Both the position numbers and the translations under genes were made by a program. 33,291 nt of DNA. It comes from Actinoallomurus sp. GTDB lineage: Bacteria; Actinomycetota; Actinomycetes; Streptosporangiales; Streptosporangiaceae. The DNA is taken from assembly GCA_025964625.1 (NCBI GenBank), contig JAOPYL010000324.1, positions 1-33,291 of the forward strand. The letters are read 5' to 3'. Positions 8,272 through 16,016 of the stretch are shown piece after piece. Each line of letters starts with the position of its first letter. Within the stretch, counting starts at the first letter, position 1. The notes beneath the pieces were generated by a model. The model did not search any database. It saw nothing but the letters and a program-made list of their open reading frames with translations, and had not been told where the DNA came from.

Positions 8272-8603
8272 TCATGTCCTGCGGCTTCAGGGGTTAGCGA
8301 GCGTTTTGTCCGGTTCTTCGCCCGCGCGGCGGCATGGACCGGCGATCACTGTCGAAGGTAGCTTTAAGGCATACGACACTTGTCGTGGTTGACCCCTCGG
8401 GCATTGCCGCGTAAGTTGCGGCAACCGTCGTCATGGCGGTCGAGGGAGGAAGACGGGCGTCATCACCGACGGCGCTCGGAGGGGGATCGTGTGCTGAGGA
8501 CCGGCCGGATGTACGGTGCCGGATGGGGCCGCCAGTGCTCGACTTCCGTGTCTGCGGTGCCAGAGGCACACCCGAGGCCATAGGTAGGAGGCCGAGCCGA
8601 TAT
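8272..8603 (+). promoter_or_regulatory. garA promoter region with operator-like palindromes
   Basis: 332 bases without a gene. A strong promoter fit is TTGACC (8389-8394), 17-base spacer, TAAGTT (8412-8417). The -10 box is enclosed by a perfect 7-bp inverted repeat, TTGCCGC (8404-8410) and GCGGCAA (8418-8424). A second perfect palindrome, ACGACACTTGTCGT (8373-8386), sits immediately upstream of the -35 box. Transcription from here would give an untranslated leader of about 175 bases before the FHA gene. The palindromes suggest at least one regulator binds here; which one is unknown. No gcvH-like frame was found. Confidence 0.6.
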
Positions 8604-9164
8604 ATGCCGAGCGTCTACTGCACACAGTGCGGTCACGCCAACCCGGATGATGCCCGCTTCTGCTCGAACTGCGGCAGCCCGCTCACCCGGAGCGTCCCGC
8701 CGGTGCTGCGTGAGCCCAGCGATTCGACGTCGACGATCTCGCTGGGCGCAGTGGAGTCCGGCGAGGCCGAGCCGGGCGAGGAGTTGTCGCCCGACCAGAC
8801 GGCGGTCGAGGCACTCCCGCCGAACACAGCCCTCCTCGTCGTCAAGCGAGGGCCGAACGCAGGAAGTAGATTTCTGCTCGACAGCGAGACCACGACGGCG
8901 GGTCGCCATCCGGAGAGCGATATCTTCCTCGACGATGTGACCGTGTCACGCAGGCATGCCGAGTTCTACCGCCGTGGTGCGCGGTTCTCGGTGCGCGACG
9001 TCGGCAGCCTCAACGGCACCTACGTCAACCGCGAGCGGATCGATGAGGCGGGGCTGTCCGGCGGGGACGAGGTCCAGATCGGCAAGTTCCGGCTGGTGTT
9101 CCTCACCAACCCCCAGCACGCCGCCGATGGAAGGGGCGACGGCCGGCCGACGGGAGGCCCGTGA
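8604..9164 (+). CDS. garA: GarA-like zinc-ribbon FHA-domain protein
   Basis: A 186-residue cytoplasmic signalling protein. The N-terminus is a zinc ribbon, CTQCGHANPDDARFCSNC (Cys6, 9, 20, 23). A linker carries the conserved SPDQTAVEALP segment (Thr66), corresponding to the phospho-acceptor stretch in GarA/OdhI proteins. The FHA domain follows, with the phosphothreonine-binding residues in GRHP (Arg101), SRRH and LNGT. In mycobacteria and corynebacteria the family is phosphorylated by PknB/PknG-type kinases and controls 2-oxoglutarate metabolism (glutamate dehydrogenase, KGD, glutamate synthase). ATG 8604 is chosen because it begins at the Cys motif and has AGGAGG 12 bases upstream, slightly far. 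The zinc ribbon distinguishes it from mycobacterial GarA. Confidence 0.87.
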   Translation: MPSVYCTQCGHANPDDARFCSNCGSPLTRSVPPVLREPSDSTSTISLGAVESGEAEPGEELSPDQTAVEALPPNTALLVVKRGPNAGSRFLLDSETTTAGRHPESDIFLDDVTVSRRHAEFYRRGARFSVRDVGSLNGTYVNRERIDEAGLSGGDEVQIGKFRLVFLTNPQHAADGRGDGRPTGGP

Positions 9165-9310
9165 GGGAGCTGGAGGCACGGAGTGGTCGGTTCTGAAGGG
9201 GCGCGCGAGGGCCGCGCCTCCGGGGGCGCCATGAGCGGAGGACGGGGCGGTCACGGCGCGGCGCCGCGCGGACGCCGCCCTGTCGCCGGGTCGCCGGGCG
9301 GAACGCACGC

Positions 9311-10021
9311 ATGAGCGCGTCCGCCGCCCAGGCGTACATGACGATCGGCGAGGTGCTCGGGCTCCTCTCGAGGGAGTTCCCCGACATCACCGTCTCGAAG
9401 ATCCGTTTTCTCGAGGCGGAAGGGCTCGTCGAGCCGGAGCGCAGTCCCTCCGGCTACCGCAAGTTCGCGCATTCCGACGCCGAGCGGCTGCGGTTCATCC
9501 TGGCCGCCCAGCGCGATCACTACCTGCCACTGCGGGTTATCAAAGAGCACCTCGACGCGGCCGACCGGGGGCTGGAGCCCCCGCCGCTGGGGGGTCGGCA
9601 GCGCGCCCCGCGCGGGCTCGTCGCCACAGACAGCGTCCGCGAGGACACCGGGGACATGCGGCTCACCCGGAGGCAGCTCGCGGACGCGGCCGGGATCGAC
9701 GGTGACGTGCTCGCCGAGCTGGAGGAGTTCGGTCTGGTGCGCAGGGCCGGCGGCCACTACGACGGCGAGGCCCTGAAGATCGCCCGTGCCGCGGCCGCGC
9801 TTCGCTCGTTCGGCTTCGAAGCCCGCCATCTCAGGGCGGTCAAGGCGGCGGCGGACCGTGAGATCGGGCTGATCGAGGCCGCCGTCGCGCCGACGCTCCG
9901 GCAGCGCAGCCCAGGGGCGCATGTCCGCGCCGCGGAGACCGCGCGGGAGATCGCGGCGCTGTCGCTGAAGCTGCATGCCGCGCTGGTCTCGACCGGACTG
10001 CGCGAGGGGCTCGATCCCTGA
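9311..10021 (+). CDS. ftsR: MerR-family regulator, FtsR-like
   Basis: A 236-residue DNA-binding protein. Residues 10-75 form the winged helix of MerR proteins (MTIGEVLGLLSREFPDITVSKIRFLEAEGLVEPERSP, then GYRKF). After a linker, a second conserved part (RLTRRQLADAAGIDGDVLAELEEFGLV) and helical C-terminus follow, the layout of FtsR/Rv1828-type regulators. FtsR of Corynebacterium glutamicum activates ftsZ. Position after garA and before the DUF151 nuclease matches the mycobacterial order. ATG 9311 has only a weak GGCGGAAC upstream. A 27-codon frame (9231-9313) ends in an ATGA overlap with it, hinting at translational coupling. No effector-binding domain of the classic metal type is visible. Confidence 0.82.
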   Translation: MSASAAQAYMTIGEVLGLLSREFPDITVSKIRFLEAEGLVEPERSPSGYRKFAHSDAERLRFILAAQRDHYLPLRVIKEHLDAADRGLEPPPLGGRQRAPRGLVATDSVREDTGDMRLTRRQLADAAGIDGDVLAELEEFGLVRRAGGHYDGEALKIARAAAALRSFGFEARHLRAVKAAADREIGLIEAAVAPTLRQRSPGAHVRAAETAREIAALSLKLHAALVSTGLREGLDP

Positions 10022-10117
10022 TGCCGTCTGGGCGCTCCGCGGCGCTCCGGCGTGGCGGGCCTGGGGTGTACGTTGGGCTAAAGGGTTTCGGGTAAGCCGT
10101 CTCAGCAGGGAGCCGCC

Positions 10118-10588
10118 GTGAAGCAGATGGAGGTCGTCGGCGTACGGGTCGAGATGCCCTCCAACCAGCCCATCGTGCTGCTGAAGGAGACGGACGGCGA
10201 TCGTTACCTGCCGATCTGGATCGGGGCGGTCGAGGCCACCGCCATCGCCTTCGCCCAGCAGGGTGTGCTGCCGGCACGACCGCTCACTCACGATCTTTTC
10301 CGTGACGTCCTGGACGCCTTCGAGATCCAGTTGCGCACGGTCAACATCACGGCCCTGCGGGAGGGGATCTTCTTCGCCGATCTGGTGTTCTCCAACGGCG
10401 TCGAGGTGAGTGCGAGGCCCTCGGACTCTATCGCGCTGGCTCTGCGCACCGGGGCTTCGATCTTCGCGAGCGAGGATGTGCTCGAGGAGGCGGGCGTCGC
10501 GATCCCGGACGAGCAGGAGGACGAGGTCGAGAAGTTCCGCGAGTTCCTCGACACGATCTCGCCGGAGGACTTCGGCCGCGCCACCTGA
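10118..10588 (+). CDS. bifunctional nuclease domain protein (DUF151)
   Basis: A 156-residue protein of the DUF151/bifunctional nuclease family: EVVGVRVEMPSNQPIVLLKE, RYLPIWIGAVEATAIAFA, RPLTHDLFRDVLDAF, FFADLVF and ARPSDSIALALRTGASIFASEDVLEEAG are all family blocks. Plant members show DNase and RNase activity; the bacterial role is unsettled. The C-terminus is acidic (DEQEDEVEKFREFLDTISPEDF), common in actinobacterial members. GTG 10118 is the start, with GGGAG 8 bases upstream. It lies between two MerR genes exactly as Rv1829 lies between Rv1828 and Rv1830, implying a conserved, probably growth-linked regulatory module. Confidence 0.88.
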   Translation: MKQMEVVGVRVEMPSNQPIVLLKETDGDRYLPIWIGAVEATAIAFAQQGVLPARPLTHDLFRDVLDAFEIQLRTVNITALREGIFFADLVFSNGVEVSARPSDSIALALRTGASIFASEDVLEEAGVAIPDEQEDEVEKFREFLDTISPEDFGRAT

Positions 10589-10766
10589 GCGACGGCGTGC
10601 CGTTCGGCTACGGCAATCCTCATGAGACGTTTCTTTGCCGGTTCCCGGGGAATATCCGATGGTCCGGGGTGGCGATACGTGGGTGAGCATCCCAATAGCG
10701 GCACTTGTGGCGATTCGGAGACGTCGTAACGGTTTGCTGTCGCGTGCGACGCGCCGAGGGCGGACG

Positions 10767-10795
10767 TTGACCCTGGTCTGGCCGCGACCTACCGT
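10767..10795 (+). promoter_or_regulatory. promoter for second MerR gene
   Basis: TTGACC at 10767-10772, a 17-base spacer and TACCGT at 10790-10795 fit the principal sigma factor consensus of actinobacteria. Transcription would start near 10802, about 70 bases before the chosen GTG. The same -35 sequence and spacer occur at the garA promoter, suggesting the two units are read by the same sigma factor. Confidence 0.55.
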
Positions 10796-10873
10796 GCTGC
10801 TTGAACACCTGCGGTGTAATTCCGTCAAACCCCCTTGGTGGATCACTGCGGGATGATAGAGCCGGAGGTCCGC

Positions 10874-11467
10874 GTGGCGGCAAGCAGCGGCGAGGGCAAG
10901 GCGGCCCGCGATAGGCGTGACGCATCTCAGCGCGCAGGAGAGCAGGGGTTCCTGTTCGGCGGTGAGGTCTCGCCTCTTCCCGACGACGTCGGGTTTCGCG
11001 GTCCTACGGCGTGCGCCGCGGCGGGCATCACCTACCGCCAGCTTGACTACTGGGCGCGCACAGAGCTCGTGGAGCCGAGCGTCCGATCCGCGCACGGTTC
11101 CGGTTCCCAGCGCCTCTACAGCTTCCGCGACATCCTTGTGCTGAAGGTCGTGAAGCGGTTGCTCGACACGGGGGTGTCCCTGCAGCAGATACGGACGGCC
11201 GTCGAGCATCTGCGAGACCGTGGAGTGGGCGACCTGGCACAGATCACGTTGATGAGCGACGGGGTGAGCGTCTATGAGTGCACCTCGCCCGATGAGGTCG
11301 TTGATCTGGTGCAGGGCGGTCAGGGGGTGTTCGGCATCGCGCTGGGCCGGGTGTGGCAGGAGGTCGAGGGCAGCCTCGCCGAGCTGCCGGCCGAGCGTCT
11401 CCATGCGGACCACGACTGCCCGAACGACGAGCTTGCCCACCGCCGCAACGTCCGCAGGACCGGCTGA
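10874..11467 (+). CDS. MerR-family transcriptional regulator (Rv1830-like)
   Basis: A 197-residue regulator. Following a polar N-terminus with the GEQGFLFGGEVSPLPDDVGF motif, residues about 45-115 form a MerR winged helix (RGPTACAAAGITYRQLDYWARTELVEPSV, then GSQRLYSFRDILVLKVVKRLLDTGVSLQQIR). The C-terminal part (ITLMSDGVSVYECTSPDEVVDLVQGGQGVFGIALGRVWQEVEGSL) is characteristic of the second MerR in this cluster; Rv1830 is the mycobacterial counterpart. GTG 10874 is chosen for its GGAGG five bases upstream; ATG 10853 and TTG 10835 are alternatives adding 7-13 residues. A promoter at 10767-10795 serves it. The target genes cannot be deduced from the window. Confidence 0.83.
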   Translation: MAASSGEGKAARDRRDASQRAGEQGFLFGGEVSPLPDDVGFRGPTACAAAGITYRQLDYWARTELVEPSVRSAHGSGSQRLYSFRDILVLKVVKRLLDTGVSLQQIRTAVEHLRDRGVGDLAQITLMSDGVSVYECTSPDEVVDLVQGGQGVFGIALGRVWQEVEGSLAELPAERLHADHDCPNDELAHRRNVRRTG

Positions 11468-11499
11468 CCGGGTTCAGGCCGCCCGGCCGCGGGGCGCGC

Positions 11500-13953
11500 T
11501 CAGATCGCCTCTTTGCGCTGAAGGTAGGAGAAGGCCGCCCAGCCGGGCAGTACCGGCAGCCAGAAGGTGAGCAGCCGGAACATCAGCACGGCGGAGGTGG
11601 CGGTCCCGGCAGGGAGTCCCGCGAGGGTGAGTCCCAGTGACAGGGCGCCCTCCACCGCTCCCAGCCCGCCGGGCGTGGGCGCGGCCGACCCCAGCGCGTT
11701 GCCGGTGAGAAAGACGACCGCGACCGTGCCGAGGCCGAGCGAACCACCGAACGCCCGGATCGATGCGTCCAGGCAGACCACGAACGTCACGGTGAGCATC
11801 AGCGTCCCGCCCATGCCTGTGGCGATCTTGCTGGGCGACTGCAGTACGTCGAGGAGCCGGGGGACCACTCCGGCGAACAGCGACCGCATCCGGGACGTGA
11901 TGAGGCGGCGCAGCGGCCCGATCGAGAAGACGATGACCGCGAGGACCGCCGCGGCGAGCAGCGTGATGATGATGATCCGCGACGGCGGCAGCGACGGCCC
12001 GTTGCTGCTCCCGGTGATGTAGCCGAAGAGCAGGATCAGCATGACGTGAACGCACATCCCGGTGAGCTGCGAGGCTCCGACGCTCGCGGCGGCCTGCCCG
12101 GCGGGCACCCCGGCCTTCTGCAGGTAGCGCGTGTTCACCGCGATTCCGCCGACCGCGGCGGGCGCCACGAGCTTGACGAACGACCCGGCGAGCTGGACCA
12201 GCACCGTACGCCGCACCCGCAGCCGCTCCGGCACGAACCCGATCAGCATGAACGCGGCGGCGAGATAGCTGACGGCCGAGGCGACGACGCCGACCGCGAA
12301 CCACCGCCAGTCGGCGTGCCTGACGAGGGCGGCGACGTCGACATTGCCGAGCTGTGACAGCAGGAGGTACGCGCCGGCCGTACCGGCGATGATGCTCATC
12401 AGCGTGCGCGGGCGGAAACGGTCCAGTCGCACCGGCTGCGCCGCGATTTCCGGCCGCAGGACGCGGATCTGCTCGCGGATCCCGCTGAGCAGCTTCTTGT
12501 GCTTGCGCAGGGCGTTGCGTGTGCTCCGCGCGAGCACGACCTTCTGCAGCAGGGGAACGGCGGCGCCGAGAGCGTCGGGCCCGAGCACGCCGGCGGCCGT
12601 CCGCACCGCCCGCGCCGGGCCGACGCGCAGGGCGAGGTCGGTCAGCAACTGGGCCAGGTCGATGCGCAGGACCAGGTCGCTCGCCGCGGTCTCGCCCGCG
12701 CGCAGGTCGGTGAGATGCGGGCGGCCGTCTTCGTCGACGAGGATGCTCTCCTCGACCAGCCTCCGATGCGCGAGGCGGTGTCTCTGGAGCTGTCTGAGCT
12801 CGGTCCAGATGGCGTTGAGCAGCTCGTCGGTCAGCTCCTCCCCGGGCAGCTCGGCGAGCGAGCGGCCCGGGACGTGCTCGTAGGCGAGCAGTGCCGCCTC
12901 GCTGCCGACCTCGGAGGTGGCCAGGAGCCGCGGCGTCGCGGCGTTCGCCGCCGTGGTGGCGTAGGCCATCAGCGACTCCTGCTCCAGGGAGCGGCGCAGG
13001 GACCGGATCGTGCGCCGCGGCGTGCCGCCGCGGAGCCGTACCCGCCGCCACAGCCGGTAGATCAGGCCGGCGATCTGCTGGTCGCGGTCCAGTACGGTCA
13101 CGTCGATGGTCCGGCCGTCGGTGAGCGCCGCGCTGTAGCGGCGCGTGTCCTCGTGGCCGTTGGCCGTGCGGGTCGCGCGGACCGGCTCGAGACCGACTCG
13201 CCGCAGCGCGGCCACGACCGCCGTGCCGGTCGGCCGGGTGTTGGGCGAGCCGACGGCGTACAGCGCGCCGTAGCCGACGGCGCGCCCGATGACGTAGGTC
13301 GTGAGGACCGCGAGCGGGGTGATCGAGCCGGTCGTCAGCGAGGCGACGGCGTCGAGCCCGATGACGGCCCAGGTGACGAGCTGCCAGCGGGTGCGGCCCG
13401 CCAGCCCGACCGCGGTGACGTAGGCGATGACGGGGGTGAGGTCGACGTGCGCGGGCCCGGGGAACCAGCCGCCGTGCCGCTTCCACGTGAGGTACCACTC
13501 GAGTTCGCGCATACCGGCCGCGGTGATCCACGTGTCGAGGGCGAGTGACACGCCGAGCGCCACGACCGCGGCGAGCACGCCGATCGCGACACGGAGCCCG
13601 TCACGGTGGATGACGCGGTCCACCCCGAAGGCGACCGGCACCGCGAGCACGCCGATTCCGGAGGCGAGGTTGGCGAGGGTGAGGATCAGGTGCGGCGCCT
13701 GCTCGGTGCCGTGCGCGATGTCGGAGCTCAGCCCGGTGGTGGTCTGCCGCGCCACATGCGCGAGCACCAGGATCAGCCCGATGACGCCGACGGACAGCAG
13801 GAAGCGAATGGCATCGGATGGCCGCCGGATGCGCGCGGGCAGCGACGGCTCGTCGACGAGGACATCCGTTGTCGCGCTGGGGGGAATCTCGTCACGGATC
13901 CGGGTCATCATGTCACCGCCACCAGGCAGGTCGGGGGTTTCGTTGACGCGCAC
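11500..13953 (-). CDS. flippase-like integral membrane protein with pseudokinase-like middle domain
   Basis: An 817-residue protein. The first ~250 residues hold about six to seven membrane helices. Residues ~255-460 are soluble and resemble an aminoglycoside-phosphotransferase/ABC1-type kinase fold: EQESLMAYATTAANAATPRLLA, LAYEHVPGRSLAELPGEEL, then LAHRRLVEESILVDEDGRPHLTDL. The catalytic HxD motif reads HRRL (Arg398 in place of Asp), the metal-ligand Asn is Ser403, while the DFG-type Asp416 remains (TDLRAG). Residues ~490-817 are a lysylphosphatidylglycerol-synthase-type transmembrane domain (flippase-like, UPF0104/TIGR00374), with LAGSFVKLVAPAAVGGIAVNTRYLQ and NALGSAAPTPGGLGAVEGAL. GTG 13953 is used; ATG 13911 is possible. 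Lipid transport or sensing is plausible, but the substrate is unknown. It interrupts the region between the MerR gene and gcvP. Confidence 0.82.
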   Translation of the reverse strand: MRVNETPDLPGGGDMMTRIRDEIPPSATTDVLVDEPSLPARIRRPSDAIRFLLSVGVIGLILVLAHVARQTTTGLSSDIAHGTEQAPHLILTLANLASGIGVLAVPVAFGVDRVIHRDGLRVAIGVLAAVVALGVSLALDTWITAAGMRELEWYLTWKRHGGWFPGPAHVDLTPVIAYVTAVGLAGRTRWQLVTWAVIGLDAVASLTTGSITPLAVLTTYVIGRAVGYGALYAVGSPNTRPTGTAVVAALRRVGLEPVRATRTANGHEDTRRYSAALTDGRTIDVTVLDRDQQIAGLIYRLWRRVRLRGGTPRRTIRSLRRSLEQESLMAYATTAANAATPRLLATSEVGSEAALLAYEHVPGRSLAELPGEELTDELLNAIWTELRQLQRHRLAHRRLVEESILVDEDGRPHLTDLRAGETAASDLVLRIDLAQLLTDLALRVGPARAVRTAAGVLGPDALGAAVPLLQKVVLARSTRNALRKHKKLLSGIREQIRVLRPEIAAQPVRLDRFRPRTLMSIIAGTAGAYLLLSQLGNVDVAALVRHADWRWFAVGVVASAVSYLAAAFMLIGFVPERLRVRRTVLVQLAGSFVKLVAPAAVGGIAVNTRYLQKAGVPAGQAAASVGASQLTGMCVHVMLILLFGYITGSSNGPSLPPSRIIIITLLAAAVLAVIVFSIGPLRRLITSRMRSLFAGVVPRLLDVLQSPSKIATGMGGTLMLTVTFVVCLDASIRAFGGSLGLGTVAVVFLTGNALGSAAPTPGGLGAVEGALSLGLTLAGLPAGTATSAVLMFRLLTFWLPVLPGWAAFSYLQRKEAI

Positions 13954-14037
13954 GAAGTGAATCTTCCCAGCCCCAGGGCCGGGGTATCCGTGAGATGTCG
14001 GTCGTGTCGCCCAGACCAGGTGGCGCAGGCGGCACCG

Positions 14038-14781
14038 TCAGATGCCGAGCCTGGTGGCGATGCCGTCAAGGACGCACTCCAGCCCGAACTCGAACTGCCA
14101 CTGGGCATCGTCCTCGTTGGAGCCGTCGATGTAGCGCGTGAGAGCCGGATAGCGACCCGTCCCCACCAGCCGGCGCACGTACGGCAGGTAGGCGAGGCGG
14201 ATGTCCTGCTCCGGAGTCCATCCCCGCTTGCGCATGGCCTCTCCCTGGGTCACCTCCGCGCCGGTCGCACCCCGCGCGAAGGCATTCACGGTGACGAACA
14301 CCGCCATCATCGAGTCGACGTCGAGGCCGAGGCCGTCGACCGAGACCAGTGCCTGCTCGACGATGGCCACCAGACTGGGCGTGAGCGCGTTCGGTGTCCG
14401 GGCGAAGCTCTCGATCAGCCAGGGGTGTCGCAGGCCCACCGCGCGAATCTGCTCAGCGTAGGAGCGCGCGAGCGTCCGCCAGCCGGATTCCGACGGGAGG
14501 GTGATCTCGGCATGGGCCGCATCGATCATGAGTTCGAAGATGTCGTTCTTGCTGGACACGTATCGGTACAGCGCCATCGCCGCGACGCCGAGCCGGTCGG
14601 CGAGCCGGCGCATGGACACGGCGTCGAGCCCCTGTGCGTCCGCGATCTCGATCGCCGCCCTGGCGATCCGGTCGTGGGTCAGCGTGGGTTTCGGCCCCCG
14701 GGCGGGACGCTCGAGGCGCTCCCAGATCGTCAGGCGCTCGGCCGGCGGGGACTCGCCGCCGGCATTCCCCGGCGCCGTCAT
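14038..14781 (-). CDS. TetR-family regulator (TetR_C_1-like)
   Basis: A 247-residue repressor. The N-terminal extension ends in ARGPKPTLTHDRIARAAIEIAD, followed by the helix-turn-helix DAVSMRRLADRLGVAAMALYRYVSSKNDIFELMIDAA (about residues 55-90). The C-terminal domain has the WRTLARSYAEQIRAVGLRHPWL pattern found with TetR_C_1 (PF02909-type) ligand-binding domains. ATG 14781 has AAAGGGG upstream. Two palindromic sites at 14825-14856 lie 44-75 bases before the start codon and are probable self-operators. The zinc alcohol dehydrogenase upstream, same strand, may be co-regulated, but a strong terminator separates them, so direct co-transcription is unlikely. Confidence 0.86.
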   Translation of the reverse strand: MTAPGNAGGESPPAERLTIWERLERPARGPKPTLTHDRIARAAIEIADAQGLDAVSMRRLADRLGVAAMALYRYVSSKNDIFELMIDAAHAEITLPSESGWRTLARSYAEQIRAVGLRHPWLIESFARTPNALTPSLVAIVEQALVSVDGLGLDVDSMMAVFVTVNAFARGATGAEVTQGEAMRKRGWTPEQDIRLAYLPYVRRLVGTGRYPALTRYIDGSNEDDAQWQFEFGLECVLDGIATRLGI

Positions 14782-14824
14782 CGTGCCCCTTTCCGCAGGT
14801 GATCGGCACAGCGTAGCAGGGCTT

Positions 14825-14856
14825 GTACGGCGTACGCATATGCGCGTACGGCGTAT
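14825..14856 (-). promoter_or_regulatory. double TetR operator
   Basis: Two copies of an 11-bp palindrome, GTACGGCGTAC (14825-14835, perfect) and GTACGGCGTAT (14846-14856, one mismatch), are 21 bases apart, two helical turns, placing both on the same DNA face. Between them is GCATATGC, itself palindromic. They sit just upstream of the TetR gene start, the usual position for autoregulation by cooperative dimers. Binding is inferred. Confidence 0.6.
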
Positions 14857-14894
14857 ACGGATGGCGGCGGCGATGCCGGGGCGCCAAGTGGCAG

Positions 14895-14929
14895 GGCACC
14901 GTGGATCCGCACGACGGATCCACGGTGCC
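14895..14929 (-). terminator. perfect 15-bp hairpin after alcohol dehydrogenase
   Basis: Arms 14895-14909 and 14915-14929 are perfectly complementary over 15 bp with a five-base loop CACGA. It lies 38 bases beyond the stop codon of the reverse-strand alcohol dehydrogenase. No T-run follows on that strand, as is common for actinomycete terminators. It insulates the TetR gene from upstream readthrough. Confidence 0.7.
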
Positions 14930-14966
14930 TCCTGATCGTGCGCCGCCATCCGGGACCCGGTCCCGG

Positions 14967-16016
14967 TCAGGGCTGGAGGAGAACCTTGATCGCGGTGCGC
15001 TGGTCCATCGCCGCGTACGCGTCCGGCGCCTCCTCGAGCGGCAGAGTGAGGTCGAAGACCTTTCCGGGCGCGATGGTTCCCGACAGCACATCGCCGATCA
15101 GTTCGGGGATGTAGGTGCGGGCGGGGGCGATGCCGCCGGCGACGGTGATGTTGTCCGAGAACAGGGTGTGGATCGGGAGTTCGGACCCGCCGGCGGGGAC
15201 GCCGACGTAGCCGAGGTGGCCGCCGGGGCGGGTCACGGCCAGCGACTGCTCCATGGACTCCTTGGTTCCGACGCATTCCAGTACCGCGTCGGCGAGCACC
15301 CCGCCGAGCAGCTCACGGACCTTCGCCGCACCCTCGTCACCGCGCTCGGCGACGATGTCGGTGGCGCCGAACTCCCTCGCCAGCGCCTGCCGGGACGAGT
15401 GCCGGGACATCGCGATGATCCGCTCCGCGCCCAGGCGGCGGGCCGCCAGCACCGCTGACAGGCCGACCGCGCCGTCACCGACCACGACCACGCTGCGCCC
15501 GGGGCCGGCCTGCGCGGACACCGCGGCGTGATGGCCGGTGCACATCACATCCGACAGGGTCAGCAGCTCCGGAATCAACGCTGGGTCGGGCATGTCCGGA
15601 GTGGCCACCAGGGTGCCGTCCGCCCACGGCACCCGCACGTACTGACCCTGCCCGCCGTCGACGTGCAGGCCGTCGCGGTCGGTCTCTCCCCAGAAGGCGA
15701 GGTGATCACAGGACGTGGTGATCCCGTTGCGGCACTGGGGGCAGGTGCCATCACTGGCCACGAACGGCGCGATGACGAAATCGCCGGCCTTGACGGTCCG
15801 GACGGCGGCACCGGTCTCTTCGACGATGCCGACGAACTCATGCCCGATCGGCCGAGGCCACTCGACTGCGCCCACACCGCGGTACGGCCACAGATCCGAC
15901 CCGCACACACACGCCGCGACCACCCGCACGACCGCGTCGGTCGGACGCCGGATGGCCGGGTCCGGCCGATCCTCGACCCGCACGTCACCCTTGCCATAGA
16001 TCACATTCGCACGCAT
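14967..16016 (-). CDS. zinc-dependent alcohol dehydrogenase (MDR family)
   Basis: A 349-residue cytoplasmic oxidoreductase. Catalytic zinc ligands are visible as CGSD (Cys38) and GHE (His59, Glu60). The structural-zinc lobe is DGTCPQCRNGITTSC: three Cys (92, 95, 103) with Asp89 where the first Cys is usual. The Rossmann fold begins VVVVGDGAVGLSAVLAARRLGA, and the C-terminus carries the common PLEEAPDAYAAMDQRTAIKVLLQP. The substrate is unknown; NAD(P) choice is not clear. ATG 16016 has GGGGG 4-8 bases upstream. It is monocistronic, bounded by the hairpin at 14895-14929 and by an imperfect palindrome TAAGAGGCTTCTAA (16099-16112) about 85 bases upstream of the start. Confidence 0.88.
   Translation of the reverse strand: MRANVIYGKGDVRVEDRPDPAIRRPTDAVVRVVAACVCGSDLWPYRGVGAVEWPRPIGHEFVGIVEETGAAVRTVKAGDFVIAPFVASDGTCPQCRNGITTSCDHLAFWGETDRDGLHVDGGQGQYVRVPWADGTLVATPDMPDPALIPELLTLSDVMCTGHHAAVSAQAGPGRSVVVVGDGAVGLSAVLAARRLGAERIIAMSRHSSRQALAREFGATDIVAERGDEGAAKVRELLGGVLADAVLECVGTKESMEQSLAVTRPGGHLGYVGVPAGGSELPIHTLFSDNITVAGGIAPARTYIPELIGDVLSGTIAPGKVFDLTLPLEEAPDAYAAMDQRTAIKVLLQP

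Noticed and set aside
8294-8581. possible gcvH or other gene between DUF881 and garA
   Set aside because: No lipoyl-lysine motif or other GcvH feature is present in any frame, and the region holds a well-formed promoter.
9251-11440. 729-residue reverse-strand frame
   Set aside because: It runs antisense through ftsR, DUF151 and MerR genes and an intergenic region; no recognisable domain.
11474-13531. 685-residue reverse-strand frame in another register
   Set aside because: Arg/Ala/Gly-rich out-of-frame reading of the flippase-like gene, which has clear membrane segments and motifs in its own frame.
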